A stretch of DNA of 64,000 nucleotides, taken from positions 62,001 through 126,000 of the forward strand of contig CP029329.1 of assembly GCA_003129525.1 (NCBI GenBank). Reading direction: 5' to 3'. Positions within the stretch are counted from its first letter, which is position 1. Every line of letters starts with the position of its first letter. Both the position numbers and the translations under genes were made by a program. Below, in pieces: positions 1-9,754 of the stretch. The notes below the pieces were generated by a model. It was not told the DNA's origin and ran no database searches. It was given only the letters and a program-made list of their open reading frames with translations. Origin of the DNA: Clostridium beijerinckii (GTDB lineage: Bacteria; Bacillota; Clostridia; Clostridiales; Clostridiaceae).

Positions 1-1
1 T

Positions 2-1093
2 TCTTCTACTATAATCTTGGTTATAAGAAAATCCATGAAAGAAATAATATCAGATTTAGATAATATTTCTCAAGGAGATTTTAGTATCAAGATAGATACT
101 ACTTTAGAAAATGAGTTTGGTAAAATGAAAAAGTCACTTAGTAAAACAGTTTCAAATATTTCAGTAATGATTGAAGAAATAAAAAATTCAACAAATGTTG
201 TAAATATGCAGGCAATTAATTTATTAGGAGCTTCTGAAGAAATGACAGCCTCTGGACAAGAAATGAATGCAGCTGTTCAAGAAGTGGCTATAGCTGCAAA
301 TGATCAGTCTAGCGACTTGATAAATGTAAAAAATTCATTAGACAAGTTTTCAGATTCATTAGATCAGATAACTTCGGCAATTAATGATGTAAACTCAAAT
401 ATAAATGACATTAGTACAATGGCAGAAGATAGTAATTCCAAATTGAAGTTTTTATTTGATTCTGTAGAAAATGTCAATGATTCTTTTGATACTGTAAGAA
501 ATAAAGTCATTAAATTGGACAAAGATGTTGAACAAGTAAATGACATAACAAATATAATAAATTCAATTGCTGAACAAACTAATTTATTAGCATTAAATGC
601 TGCAATTGAATCTGCTCGTGCTGGAGAAGTTGGTCGAGGATTTTCTGTAGTTGCAGATGAAATTAGAAAACTAGCAGAGCAGTCTAAATTATCTGCTAAT
701 AATATAAGTGAATTGATTTCTAATATTAATAAAGAAGCTCAAGTAGCAGTAAAAACTACAGATTTAGGCAGAGATAGCTTAAATAATCAATCATTACTTA
801 TTGAAGATTCTATAAAATCCTTTGCTGTAATATTTAAGGCCATAAGTACTATACTGCCTAGAGTTGATAATATGAACAAATCTATTGAAAATATACATAT
901 TGAAAAAGACCTTATACTATCAAAAACATTAAACATTTCTGGAATATCAGAAGAAAATGCCGCTTCGGCAGAAGAAATAGCCGCTTCAATACAGCAAATA
1001 AATTCATCTTTTACTGAAGTAGCAACTTCGGCTCAAACTCTATCAAGTTTGACAAATTCTATGATGACTGAAGTGGACAAATTCAAGTTATAA
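2..1093 (+). CDS. Methyl-accepting chemotaxis protein, 5' end outside the window
   Basis: This is the cytoplasmic signalling part of a chemoreceptor, which would control the CheA/CheW kinase complex in response to a ligand. The frame is open from base 2, where the residues [10 protein letters not shown] look like the end of a membrane helix running into a HAMP linker, so the sensor domain lies left of the window. A long helical coiled coil follows. The conserved hairpin tip is clear ([20 protein letters not shown] and then [13 protein letters not shown], around positions 570-690). A TTG at base 17 could be mistaken for a start, but no ribosome site precedes it. A solute-binding lipoprotein follows 164 bases downstream on the same strand and could be a ligand-presenting partner; that link is inference. 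Confidence 0.93.
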   Translation, partial: SSTIILVIRKSMKEIISDLDNISQGDFSIKIDTTLENEFGKMKKSLSKTVSNISVMIEEIKNSTNVVNMQAINLLGASEEMTASGQEMNAAVQEVAIAANDQSSDLINVKNSLDKFSDSLDQITSAINDVNSNINDISTMAEDSNSKLKFLFDSVENVNDSFDTVRNKVIKLDKDVEQVNDITNIINSIAEQTNLLALNAAIESARAGEVGRGFSVVADEIRKLAEQSKLSANNISELISNINKEAQVAVKTTDLGRDSLNNQSLLIEDSIKSFAVIFKAISTILPRVDNMNKSIENIHIEKDLILSKTLNISGISEENAASAEEIAASIQQINSSFTEVATSAQTLSSLTNSMMTEVDKFKL

Positions 1094-1257
1094 GTATTAT
1101 TAATAATTTATATATGTTGCAAAAAATAATCTACATCAATTAGGTAGCAGTATCTTAATCTGCCGAAGATTTAAAACTGCAACTTATATAGTATAATTAA
1201 ATATCTTAATCGAATTAAAGTCAAAAAATGTTATATAAATTAAAATGGAGGATGATT

Positions 1258-2433
1258 ATGAAAAAGTTGAAATCTTTAAATATTGCACTTGCAATAATTT
1301 TTATGGCCACTATATTAACCGGTTGTGGTTCAAAAAATGTTTCTAAAACAACGGAACCTATTACCTTAAATATAATTGACGTTTCAGGAAGTATGCAATT
1401 AGTCGGAGATGCTATAGATCAATTCAAAGCTGCAAACCCTGGTTTAATTGGAGATGTTGTAATTAAAACCTCCAACTCAGTAGAAGTTCCTTCTTTATTG
1501 AAAGCTCAAATTTTAGCTGAAGATGTACAAACAAACTTAATTTTCACAGGAATTGATGGACTTTCTACATGTCTTAACAGAGATGTTATAGAAAAGATTA
1601 TGCCAACCTACAGCAGCAGTTTTCCTGATTTAGAAAGTAACTATAGCACTGCTGCTAAAGATACTTATGATTTGACAAATGGTTATGCTTTAACGTATGT
1701 ATTTTCTCCTAGTGGACCTATGTTTACTTATAATCCAGATACTGTACAGAATGTTCCTAAGACGCCTGATGAACTTTTAGCTTTTGCTAAAGCTAATCCA
1801 GGTAAATTTACATATGCAAGACCAGCTGCTTCAGGGCCAGGAAGAACGTTCCTTCAAGGGTTACCATATATCCTTGGAGACAAGAATCCTAAAGATCCAG
1901 CAACTTGGGACAAGACCTGGGCTTATATTAGAGAACTTGATCAATATATAGATTATTATCCAGCTAAAACTGGTACTACATTCACAGAATTAAATCAAGG
2001 TAAAAGATCTATCGTAGCTAGTCAATTAGGATGGGATATGAATCAAAGAATTACAGGTGGTATACCTCAAAATTACGCTGGATTTATGCTAGATAACACC
2101 ACTTTAGTTTCAGATGCTCAGTATATGGCTCTTCCAAAAGGACTTACTGATGACAAAATCGAAGTGGTTTTAAAACTAATGCAATGGCTAATGACGCCAA
2201 ATATGCAGGCAATAACATATGATAGTGGTTATTTTTATCCAGGTCCTTCCATCAAGGGTGTTTCCCTTGATGCAGCTCCTAAAGCAAGTCAAGATAAAAT
2301 AAAACCAGCTATAAGACAATCTTATGAAGATGCCATTAAAACATTTCCAAGTTCAACTCAACTAGATACTACCAATTTCATGGAAGCTTTAAATATGTGG
2401 GATCAATCATTTGGTACTAAAGTAAAAAGATAG
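1258..2433 (+). CDS. Extracellular solute-binding lipoprotein (ABC type, family 1-like)
   Basis: A 391-residue secreted binding protein. The N terminus has a lipoprotein signal: basic MKKLK, a hydrophobic stretch, then the lipobox LTGC, so the mature protein should be lipid-anchored outside the membrane. The rest has the size and pattern of cluster-B or D periplasmic-type binding proteins, including a QFKAANPG segment and a WDQSF tail. The start at 1258 is chosen because GGAGG lies 6 bases upstream; an ATG at 1228 in frame has no such site. No ATPase or permease is adjacent, so the transporter is elsewhere or the protein serves the upstream chemoreceptor. The ligand cannot be read from the sequence. 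Confidence 0.85.
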   Translation: MKKLKSLNIALAIIFMATILTGCGSKNVSKTTEPITLNIIDVSGSMQLVGDAIDQFKAANPGLIGDVVIKTSNSVEVPSLLKAQILAEDVQTNLIFTGIDGLSTCLNRDVIEKIMPTYSSSFPDLESNYSTAAKDTYDLTNGYALTYVFSPSGPMFTYNPDTVQNVPKTPDELLAFAKANPGKFTYARPAASGPGRTFLQGLPYILGDKNPKDPATWDKTWAYIRELDQYIDYYPAKTGTTFTELNQGKRSIVASQLGWDMNQRITGGIPQNYAGFMLDNTTLVSDAQYMALPKGLTDDKIEVVLKLMQWLMTPNMQAITYDSGYFYPGPSIKGVSLDAAPKASQDKIKPAIRQSYEDAIKTFPSSTQLDTTNFMEALNMWDQSFGTKVKR

Positions 2434-2502
2434 TAACCTTGTCACTTATCTAATAATAAAAATATGACTTTTTCATTCTATTACAACATATTTAAATATT
2501 AA

Positions 2503-2535
2503 GAGCTTGGCAATAATAAAATATTTGCCAAGCTC
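2503..2535. terminator. Bidirectional terminator
   Basis: The arms GAGCTTGGCAA and TTGCCAAGCTC form a strong stem between two convergent genes. A T-rich run follows on the plus strand (attaatttttttaat), so it ends the binding-protein transcript and may also stop the AIM24 transcript. Confidence 0.85.
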
Positions 2536-2561
2536 ATTAATTTTTTTAATATATTGATGTC

Positions 2562-3317
2562 TTACGCTATAGGAGCCATAAGTATTTTTCCTGTTCCACG
2601 GTATACATTAACCAATCCTTCACCAGAAACAGCAGATCCAAGTAAACTTTTGCTAGACTTTTCAACTCTAAAATCTAATGAATTAGACCAAGCAATTGCA
2701 AAATTTCCATCAATTCTAACTTCATCATTCTCTAGTACAAATTCTATAAGTTCATCTCTTGGAACAGGACTTTCTAATACAGCAAATCCTTCTCCTTTGA
2801 GGCATAAATTAAATAATCCTTCGTTTCCAAGCATTGCCGAAGAAAGATTTGATCTAGCTACTACCTTTTGTTGAACCTTTGATTCACAAGCAAGGAAAAG
2901 TCCATCATCTAATACCATTCCATCCCATTCTGCAACATCTTCAATTAAAATATGTTTATAAGTAGGTTCTAACATTAATAAGCCATTACCTTGATATCTA
3001 GGTTTAATTGCAGATTCCTTTGTTACCTTAGAAGCTAAAGCTTTTCCTAACAAATCTCCAAATCCTTTAACATCAGCAGTCATGTTAACTCCTCCTGCAG
3101 TCCATTGCATTGCTCCCGCACTAATTGTATATCCATTCCCTTTCAACTCAATTAATACTTGTCTTTTTCTAACGTTCATTTCTGAAGCATAATATGAAGC
3201 CATTGCATTTGCAGTATTTACACTTAAATCCTTTTTGTACTCAAGGACTTTAATATCTCCTTTAGCTTCTACTATTTCAATATTCTTATTTTCATAAAGA
3301 TTTTTATATGTTATCAT
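2562..3317 (-). CDS. AIM24 family protein (DUF124)
   Basis: A 251-residue soluble protein of the AIM24/TerD-associated beta-roll family. Features seen are the glycine-rich strands (GNGYTISAGAMQWTAGG, GNGLLMLEPTYKHILIE) and the C-terminal GEGLVNVYRGTGKILMAPI, which is typical of the family tail. In yeast AIM24 is mitochondrial; bacterial members have no settled function. The start is set at 3317 because AGAGGAG lies just upstream. The longer frame beginning at 3344 would place that ribosome site inside the coding sequence. It stands alone between two terminators, so it is probably monocistronic. Confidence 0.86.
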   Translation of the reverse strand: MITYKNLYENKNIEIVEAKGDIKVLEYKKDLSVNTANAMASYYASEMNVRKRQVLIELKGNGYTISAGAMQWTAGGVNMTADVKGFGDLLGKALASKVTKESAIKPRYQGNGLLMLEPTYKHILIEDVAEWDGMVLDDGLFLACESKVQQKVVARSNLSSAMLGNEGLFNLCLKGEGFAVLESPVPRDELIEFVLENDEVRIDGNFAIAWSNSLDFRVEKSSKSLLGSAVSGEGLVNVYRGTGKILMAPIA

Positions 3318-3572
3318 TTTAATTTCACTCCTCTCATATATCATTGCAATTAATTATTATTGTAGTTTTCTATATTTTATATCAAACAATTGTATTAGTA
3401 TATAATTATATGAATAATCCTGTTTTATATAATAAAAACATCCTTTAAGGTTCAAAATATTATAGTCTCTTTGTATATTAACTGTATAATTATATACTTA
3501 ACTTACCTGTTTAAAATATACATTAATATTATATTCCTCGTTAATTGAAAATACTCAAATTTTTATAATAAA

Positions 3573-3617
3573 AAATACTTCACGCTGTAAGAAATTTCTT
3601 ACATCATGAAGTATTTT
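3573..3617. terminator. Terminator of the purine permease gene
   Basis: A long stem (AAATACTTCA and TGTAAGAAA paired with TTTCTTACA and TGAAGTATTT) sits just after the permease stop codon on the minus strand. T-rich sequence flanks it on both sides. Confidence 0.85.
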
Positions 3618-3630
3618 TATTGATTATGTT

Positions 3631-4920
3631 TTAAATCATGAACATTATAATAAATAAAATTGAAACAATGTACATTGACTTAGGAACTTCTTTTGCTTTA
3701 CCTGTAAATATTTTTATTAATACAAAAGATATGAATCCAAATGCTAAACCAGTTGTGATTGAGTAAGTTAAAAGTGTTAATATTAATGTTAAGAATACTG
3801 GTAATCCTTCAGTGAAATCTGAAAAATCTACATTTGTTATTGGTTCCATCATTAATAATCCTAAAACAATTAAAACTGGTGCTGTTGCAAATCCTGGTAT
3901 AACTGTTAAAATTGGCGAAAAGAATAATGATAAGAAGAATAAGGCAGCAATTGTTACTCCAGCTAAGCCTGTTCTTCCGCCTTCCGCAATACCAGCTGCT
4001 GACTCAACGAAAGCAATAGGTGTAGAAGTTCCTAAACATGCTCCGACTGCTGATCCAATGGCATCAGCCGTTAAAACTTTATCTGCATTAAGAACATTAC
4101 CTTTTTCATCTAAGTATCCAGCTTTTGAAGCTAAACCAATTAAAGTACCAATACTATCAAATATATCTATAAATAACATAGTCATAATAGCTGGAATTAT
4201 TCCTATTACCATTGCACTCTTGAAATCGAATTGCATAAATACTGGAGCAACTGATGGTGGCATTGATACTATTCCTTTAGGTAATTCAGCAACTCCAAAT
4301 ACTACACCAAGCGCGTATACAGCGAACATCCCAATAATAAACGAACCTTTTACATTTTTATGATATAGTATTGCTATTAATACTACTCCAGCAAAAGCTA
4401 ATAAAACTGGTGCACTTTTTATGTTTCCAAGACCAACTAATGTAGCTGGATTAGCAACTACTATTCCTGAACCTTGTAATCCTATAAAAGCTATAAAAAA
4501 TCCAATACCTATACTAATTGCATGTTTTAAAGTTTGAGGAACACTATCAATAATTACTTGCCTAATTTTAAATAAATTAAGTGCTAAAAATATAAATCCT
4601 TCAATCAATGAAGCTGCTAAAGCTGTTTGCCATGAAAACTTCATTGTTAAACAAATTGTAAATGTGAAAAGAGCATTTAATCCCATACCTGGTGCCATAC
4701 CAAATGGATAATTTGCAATAAATGACATGATTAAAGTACCAATACAAGAAGCCAACGCTGTTGCTGTAAATACGGCTGATTTATCCATGCCTGATTGACT
4801 TAAAATATCAGGATTTACTACTAATATATATGCCATAGTAAAAAAAGTAGTGATACCTGCTAATATTTCTGTCTTAACAGTTGTTTTGTTTTTTGATAAA
4901 TGAAATATTTTTTCTAACAT
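3631..4920 (-). CDS. pbuG: NCS2-family guanine/hypoxanthine permease (AzgA/PbuG type)
   Basis: A multi-spanning membrane protein that imports purine bases by proton symport. The family signature is clear: KTEILAGITTFFTMAYILVVNP near the N terminus, the loop PFGMAPGMGLNALFTFT, a second motif IFDSIGTLIGLASKAG, and GTSTPIAFVESAAGIAEGGRTGL. About 12 membrane helices can be counted. The start at 4920 has GGAG six bases upstream. The frame stays open to an ATG at 4995, and a TTG at 4965 is a possible longer start. A guanine-type riboswitch and terminator sit upstream, so expression should fall when guanine or hypoxanthine is plentiful. Substrate choice within the purines is inferred from that riboswitch. 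Confidence 0.93.
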   Translation of the reverse strand: MLEKIFHLSKNKTTVKTEILAGITTFFTMAYILVVNPDILSQSGMDKSAVFTATALASCIGTLIMSFIANYPFGMAPGMGLNALFTFTICLTMKFSWQTALAASLIEGFIFLALNLFKIRQVIIDSVPQTLKHAISIGIGFFIAFIGLQGSGIVVANPATLVGLGNIKSAPVLLAFAGVVLIAILYHKNVKGSFIIGMFAVYALGVVFGVAELPKGIVSMPPSVAPVFMQFDFKSAMVIGIIPAIMTMLFIDIFDSIGTLIGLASKAGYLDEKGNVLNADKVLTADAIGSAVGACLGTSTPIAFVESAAGIAEGGRTGLAGVTIAALFFLSLFFSPILTVIPGFATAPVLIVLGLLMMEPITNVDFSDFTEGLPVFLTLILTLLTYSITTGLAFGFISFVLIKIFTGKAKEVPKSMYIVSILFIIMFMI

Positions 4921-5093
4921 ACCATTCTCCGTTTCGTTTACTGATTTTTTTGATAAATTGTCCAATTTAAATTCCCCCCATTTTATGAGCTCCACAAATA
5001 GAAACTGAAACTCAAAAATAATATTTTTCGTTAGTTAATTGCACTAACCTTGATAAAAATATAAAAGAATATAACAAGAATTCGTAGATACCC

Positions 5094-5132
5094 AATAAAA
5101 ATATAAAACCCCTTCGTTATTACAAAGGGGCT
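5094..5132 (-). terminator. Riboswitch expression-platform terminator
   Basis: On the minus strand AAGCCCC...GGGG pairs around a short AT loop (stem 5109-5130) and is followed by TTTTATATTTTTATT. It lies between the purine aptamer and the permease gene, the usual place for a guanine-off attenuator. Confidence 0.88.
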
Positions 5133-5157
5133 TATAAATAATCGAAAATATCTATAA

Positions 5158-5230
5158 ACACCCATAGTCAGACAATTTACGGTAGTCTGGTAGAAACACT
5201 TAGACCCTATTTCTAAGCATATACAGGTAA
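5158..5230 (-). promoter_or_regulatory. Purine riboswitch, guanine type
   Basis: The minus strand carries the full three-way junction. P1 pairs ACCTGTA (5222-5228) with TATGGGT (5160-5166) using wobbles. P2 is CTTAG/CTAAG, the J2/3 segment is GTTTCTACC, and P3 is CAGAC/GTCTG. J3/1 reads GACTATG. The specificity base is the C of GACTATG, which pairs with guanine or hypoxanthine; adenine riboswitches have GATTATG here. It controls the purine permease through the terminator just downstream. Confidence 0.94.
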
Positions 5231-5231
5231 A

Positions 5232-5583
5232 CTTTTTATTATTTATATATCACATACCAATCATTACATTTTACTTTTTCATATCACTTTTTAATATTTA
5301 GCGATCTGTTTAATCTAATGTAATACATTAAGTGCGCTATATATATATCTTTTTTACATACTTAATGCTACAATAGTTTTCTTTATAAATCAATACTAAT
5401 TTGCTTATTTTATGAATTTTTTTGTTTTTTATCAATCTATCGTTCGTGTTTTTGCCTAAATTCAATGAGAAAAGCATCAAAATATCATAAGTAATTACTC
5501 ATTTGTAAGTTTTTTCATAGATATTCTATATTTTAAAAGATCCATGTTATTACAAACTCACTATATTATACTGATTATTTTGC
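5232..5583. other. Intergenic region, no gene seen
   Basis: AT-rich spacer that should hold the promoter feeding the purine riboswitch on the minus strand. No open frame with a ribosome site and no strong structure was seen. Confidence 0.5.
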
Positions 5584-5619
5584 AAAAAAAATTACCTCTT
5601 ATAAAAAATAAGAGGTAAT
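5584..5619 (-). terminator. Terminator downstream of the GNAT gene
   Basis: ATTACCTCTTA and TAAGAGGTAAT form a perfect stem, followed on the minus strand by a run of T. It lies about 170 bases past the GNAT stop codon. Confidence 0.8.
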
Positions 5620-5792
5620 CTTTAAATATTCTGATAGATTTCTTGTTAACTATTCTCGTATGTGATTGGGACACTTCAGCAAAACTCCACAACATAAAGA
5701 TCAAGAACTCTATCTCTAAAATTTAACTTTTATACTTTCCTAAGTATACCATGTTAAGGAATTGAATTCAACAATTTATATCATATTATTCA

Positions 5793-6236
5793 TCAACTTA
5801 TTTTATAATACATTCTTTGTAACATTAACCCACTTTTTTCTGATAGAAAAGTTGCATCTTTGCACATAAATCCAGCTTTTTCATAAAAATTAATAGTATC
5901 CACTCTAGCATTCAAGTATAAAATATTCATATTATATTCTTCAACCTTAATAATATGTCTTTTCATCATCTCAAATCCAATTCCTCTTTGTGCATATTCT
6001 GGACTAACAACTACATTGGTAATCTTACCCTTACCATTATTATTAGTCATTCGTGAATATCCTACAACCTTTTCTTTATCTAATGCTATTAAGTGGAAAC
6101 TTGTATAGTCTAATTCATCATAATCATACTTTTCAACCTTATTATACGGTTTAAAAAGTATATTAAATCTTAAATCTATTACTTGCTCAAACTCTTTACT
6201 CTTATAATCTATGTATTTATATGTAATATAATCCAT
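5793..6236 (-). CDS. GNAT family N-acetyltransferase
   Basis: A 147-residue acetyl-CoA-dependent acetyltransferase. The order of GNAT motifs is visible: beta strands with KVVGYSRM, then ITNVVVSPEYAQRGIGFEMMKR, which is motif A with the Q/R-x-x-G-x-G/A acetyl-CoA loop (QRGIGF), and NFYEKAGF, the conserved motif B tail. The acceptor is unknown. It resembles the ElaA/YjcF-like small GNATs in length. A ribosome site (GGAAAGGA) precedes the ATG. The gene is alone on its transcript. Confidence 0.88.
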   Translation of the reverse strand: MDYITYKYIDYKSKEFEQVIDLRFNILFKPYNKVEKYDYDELDYTSFHLIALDKEKVVGYSRMTNNNGKGKITNVVVSPEYAQRGIGFEMMKRHIIKVEEYNMNILYLNARVDTINFYEKAGFMCKDATFLSEKSGLMLQRMYYKIS

Positions 6237-6411
6237 AATCCTTTCCGCCCCTTTTTTATTTCGTAATTATATTATACAACATATTCATAAATTATGCATA
6301 ATTATTCATATCTTTTTAATTAATATTGCACATCATTATATATACTTTAACTTTAGTAATAGTATTATTCATATAATAATGTAGTCCATACTAAATCTCT
6401 ATAAACATGAA

Positions 6412-6452
6412 GAATCCTAGATAGCACTTCATTATAGCGCTGTCTAGAATTC
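6412..6452. repeat. Inverted repeat, possible terminator
   Basis: The arms GAATCCTAGATAGCACT and AGCGCTGTCTAGAATTC pair with only a few mismatches. Neither side has a strong T run, so a terminator role is uncertain. It lies in the 380-base gap between the small helical protein and the GNAT gene. Nothing else was seen in that gap except a short GTAGGA...TCCTAC palindrome at 6541-6562. Confidence 0.55.
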
Positions 6453-6616
6453 CTTTAATAAAAGCTTATTTAATTTTTATCATCTAACCAGATTTAATCT
6501 CTATGCTTTTTTCATCAATATTTATACAAAGAGAAGTGATGTAGGATTATGCATTGTCCTACAGTCTGCAGAATATCTCAAATTATCTAAAGCTTTAATA
6601 TTTATAAACATAGATT

Positions 6617-6772
6617 TTAAGATAAATCTTTTAACTTTCTTCTTGCTTTCATTACATTCTCTTCACTGAGATGAGTTTCTCCTACAATTTCTGCCATTCC
6701 ACAACCTCTATCAAGCATTTCTTTTGCTTTCTCCATAGCTTTTTCATGTTCACCTTTTTTTAAAATTTCCAT
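6617..6772 (-). CDS. Small helical protein of unknown function
   Basis: A 51-residue charged protein, not recognised. It is predicted helical throughout: a Lys/Glu-rich first half (KKGEHEKAMEKAKEML) and a second half (AEIVGETHLSEENVMKARRKL) whose spacing resembles a helix-turn-helix. The start at 6772 is chosen because AAAGGAGG lies nine bases upstream; the in-frame ATG at 6802 would overlap that site. The upstream edge abuts a MITE-like repeat (6793-6871). Such short proteins are often fragments or small regulators; no function is assigned. Confidence 0.6.
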   Translation of the reverse strand: MEILKKGEHEKAMEKAKEMLDRGCGMAEIVGETHLSEENVMKARRKLKDLS

Positions 6773-6792
6773 TAAATCTTTCCTCCTTTTGT

Positions 6793-6871
6793 TTAAGCGC
6801 ATAAAAAAAATAACAAGTCCGTATGTAGTCTATTTTGTATCTGTATCTTATTATTTCTTTCACGTTCCTTA
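6793..6871. mobile_element. MITE-like repeat, family 1, internally deleted
   Basis: The left end TTAAGCGCATAAAAAAAATA, followed by ACAAGTCC, matches the ends of the full copies at 30226 and 33786. The right end, read in reverse, is TAAGGAACGTGAAAGAAATA. Only about 79 bases remain, so the central part is lost. Confidence 0.6.
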
Positions 6872-6893
6872 TACTAATTCTAAGAATTAGTAT
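6869..6893. terminator. Palindrome after the ABC-2 permease gene
   Basis: TATACTAATTCT and AGAATTAGTATA form a near-perfect stem 32 bases past the permease stop codon on the minus strand. No long T run follows, so its role as a terminator is only likely. Confidence 0.5.
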
Positions 6894-6924
6894 AACCTCA
6901 GAGATAATTTTTATTCAAGCTATC

Positions 6925-8583
6925 TTATATCGTTATATCTTTCCAGCTTACCTTAAAGCAATTTTTCCAAAGAATCACATTGATTATTAAAAGCACTAAT
7001 GTATAAACTCCAACAAATATCATATTATTTCTAATAACTATATGGACTATAACCAATACTCCAAGCAACAACATTGTTATTATACCTGGCCATATAAGTT
7101 TACCACTATCTGCTGTAGCAAACTTTACACTAAATGGCATTGCCTTATTTGATATTTTAAAATACACTAATGATAATATTAAAAGAACTAAAAACATTGC
7201 AATTAAATCTATAATTATTGCTGGGCCTTTTAAAATTAAGAATATCACAGCCTCTAATATATAAACTGGCATTATTAGCTTAAATATAGTTCCTTTTACT
7301 GCACCTTTTAATATTACTCCTGGATTTTCTATTGGTAATACCTTGTATATGAATGCCCCCTTATAACTATCACTATTATTTATGAATGCTGTACAAAAAC
7401 ACATTATAAATATACTTATATACATTAATAAATGAATTTTCCCACCAAAGCCGGTCTGAATTTTATCCATGAAGGATTCATCTCTATCCATAAACATAAA
7501 TATAATTGGCATAAATAAAGCCATCGCAAGGGATGGATAGACCTTAAGCTTCAAGTTTCTTTCTGTAGATATCATATTTTGAGTTAATTTAAACATACTT
7601 TTTTCAATGTTGTCCTTACAAATTAATGTTGCAATAAATTCTTTTCTTTTTTTACTTCTACGCTTTACGTTTCCCCCATTATCATTCAATTTTTGAAGGT
7701 TTTTTTCAAAATAAGGTACTACTCTTTTAATATAAAGTGTTATTAATATAATTGGTCCTATTATTGCGAGTACAAATAAAAATATTAAAAAAGACTCTTT
7801 ATTACCATCTATTAATATTCCGAATGGAGCTGCAAACCACATAGATGGAAGTAATGCATGCCAAATTTCAGGCACATAATCACTTCTCATATTTGTAATA
7901 TTAAAAACTCTACCAACTAACTGATACCCAAAGGCAAATATAAATGCTAATAATATTTGAAAATAATTTATTATATCCTTTAGTTTTTCTCCATCAAAAA
8001 ACTTTAAAACTAAAGTATATAATAAAGCAGTTATTGCTATAACTATTAATACTGAAAGCATATTCTCAATTATAAATATGATAAAAAATAAAACTCCATA
8101 TTTTATTGTACCAATAATTAACGGAATCACATTTAATGATAATGATAAACCCGTTAAATATATACATATATGAGTAGTTTTTGCTGCATTAAAAGTCTTA
8201 CTATCTATGGGCCTCGATAATAATATATTTTTCTCCTTTATATCTAATAAAACTGCTGAAAAATCAGATATCATAATTGATATCATCATAAATAGATTTA
8301 TGCCCATTACAATATTTGTAGCCTGCAAAGATGACATACCCATCATCATTATTAATCCAATAAAAATGCTCATAAATGCATTAGTCATCAATAAGTACAA
8401 ATAATTATTTTTGTCACTATCCTCATCTGTTTTTTTATTATTTTTCATAACAGAACTTACTCTACGTCCATCCATAGTTAATTTTGTCTGTAAAATCAGT
8501 CTCATAATTTTATAATTAATGCCAAATTTTATATATAATCCTTTAAATTTGTCTAATATCTTTAATACAGTGAAATCCTTCAT
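6925..8583 (-). CDS. ABC-2 type exporter permease
   Basis: A 552-residue integral membrane protein, with about twelve hydrophobic segments in two clusters separated by a charged cytoplasmic loop (GGNVKRRSKKRKEF). It is larger than simple ABC-2 permeases and matches the family of big permeases that pair with one NatA-like ATPase. The ATPase gene ends three bases upstream of its start, so the two are translated together. The substrate is unknown; relatives are linked to export of sodium, peptides or drugs. The N-terminal 60 residues are soluble and basic. Confidence 0.85.
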   Translation of the reverse strand: MKDFTVLKILDKFKGLYIKFGINYKIMRLILQTKLTMDGRRVSSVMKNNKKTDEDSDKNNYLYLLMTNAFMSIFIGLIMMMGMSSLQATNIVMGINLFMMISIMISDFSAVLLDIKEKNILLSRPIDSKTFNAAKTTHICIYLTGLSLSLNVIPLIIGTIKYGVLFFIIFIIENMLSVLIVIAITALLYTLVLKFFDGEKLKDIINYFQILLAFIFAFGYQLVGRVFNITNMRSDYVPEIWHALLPSMWFAAPFGILIDGNKESFLIFLFVLAIIGPIILITLYIKRVVPYFEKNLQKLNDNGGNVKRRSKKRKEFIATLICKDNIEKSMFKLTQNMISTERNLKLKVYPSLAMALFMPIIFMFMDRDESFMDKIQTGFGGKIHLLMYISIFIMCFCTAFINNSDSYKGAFIYKVLPIENPGVILKGAVKGTIFKLIMPVYILEAVIFLILKGPAIIIDLIAMFLVLLILSLVYFKISNKAMPFSVKFATADSGKLIWPGIITMLLLGVLVIVHIVIRNNMIFVGVYTLVLLIINVILWKNCFKVSWKDITI

Positions 8584-8586
8584 TAA

Positions 8587-9372
8587 TTACACCTCTTCAA
8601 CCAAAGAAACAAATTCTTTAGCAATATCTGCATGTTCATTAAATCCTGTTAGCCCATTAAATATTTCTTCTAATGAACCCTCTTTTTGATTATTCTTAAG
8701 CTCTTCAAAACTTCCATCTGCAACTATTTCTCCGTCATTTAGGAGTAATATTCTATCGCTTACCTTCTCAACAACATCCATTATGTGTGAAGAATAAAAT
8801 ATAGTTTTACCATTCTTTGCAAGAGCATTCATAACCTCTTTAAACACCATTACACTATTAGCATCTAGCCCACTTAAAGGTTCGTCAAAAAATAATATAT
8901 CAGGATTATGAATTAAGCTACATATTATAAGTAGCTTTTGCTTCATCCCCTTTGAATATGAGGATATTCTAGAATTCATAGATCCATTAGTTCCAAATAA
9001 TTTCATAAGCTTCGTTGCTCTCTCAGTAAGTTTTTCCTGGTCTAATTCATAGATTTCACCTAAAAAACTTATATACTCATAAGCCGTTAAGTTTTCATAT
9101 ATGTCTGCAAGCTCTGGAACATAGCCTATTTTCTTTTTATACTCTACACTTCCATTGCTTATATCCTGTCCTAATATTTCTACTTTTCCCTCATAGCCTT
9201 CTAATATTCCAAGCATTATCTTTATAGTTGTACTTTTACCAGCACCATTTGTCCCTATATATCCTATTATCTGCCCTCTTGGAATCTCTAAATTTATTCC
9301 ATTAAGTATTGTTTTACTTCCATAGCTCATTCGTAAATCCTTAATTGATATTATACTTTCTAAATTTTCCAT
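8587..9372 (-). CDS. ABC transporter ATP-binding protein (NatA-like)
   Basis: A 261-residue nucleotide-binding subunit. The Walker A is GTNGAGKST, the Q-loop region follows, the signature is SYSKGMKQK, the Walker B is ILFFDEPLSGLD, and the H-loop is SSHIMD. The signature varies from the usual LSGGQ, which is common in exporter ATPases of this branch. The second of two adjacent ATGs (9372) is used because it stands at the better distance from AGGAGAG. It forms an operon with the large permease that follows. Confidence 0.94.
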   Translation of the reverse strand: MENLESIISIKDLRMSYGSKTILNGINLEIPRGQIIGYIGTNGAGKSTTIKIMLGILEGYEGKVEILGQDISNGSVEYKKKIGYVPELADIYENLTAYEYISFLGEIYELDQEKLTERATKLMKLFGTNGSMNSRISSYSKGMKQKLLIICSLIHNPDILFFDEPLSGLDANSVMVFKEVMNALAKNGKTIFYSSHIMDVVEKVSDRILLLNDGEIVADGSFEELKNNQKEGSLEEIFNGLTGFNEHADIAKEFVSLVEEV

Positions 9373-9656
9373 CATATCTCTCCTATTAGTACTCTTAATT
9401 CTTCTCTATTTTTTAGATATACAATGTCCCAAAAAACATACAGACATCTATCCTGGAATTTGTATTAATAATTAATTTCATAGATAACTTTATTTGTAAC
9501 AATTCTAAGTTTATTGTAAATAATTATAGCATAAACCTTCTATCTCTACCATCATATGTAATATTGGGTTTTTTATATAACGGAAGTAAAGTTATTGATT
9601 ATAAGGTAAAAGCCTTAGATACGGGACTTACACCTTTAGGCTATCATAAAAAATAT

Positions 9657-9731
9657 GTATCTTTCTAAATAAAATAAAGCCAGGATTTAATTTCTATTAA
9701 ATCCTGACTTCATTTTATTTTAGAAAGATAC
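9657..9731. repeat. Long near-perfect hairpin
   Basis: Two 35-36 base arms (starting GTATCTTTCTAAA and ending TTTAGAAAGATAC) pair around a four-base loop with one bulge and two mismatches. It is much longer than the other terminators here. It lies in a 550-base gap and could be a bidirectional terminator or the remnant of a small mobile element. Confidence 0.75.
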
Positions 9732-9754
9732 GTGTACTTATGGGGACTTTAAAA

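Noticed and set aside
5158..5230. Adenine riboswitch
   Set aside because: The J3/1 motif is GACTATG with C at the specificity position; adenine types have GATTATG.
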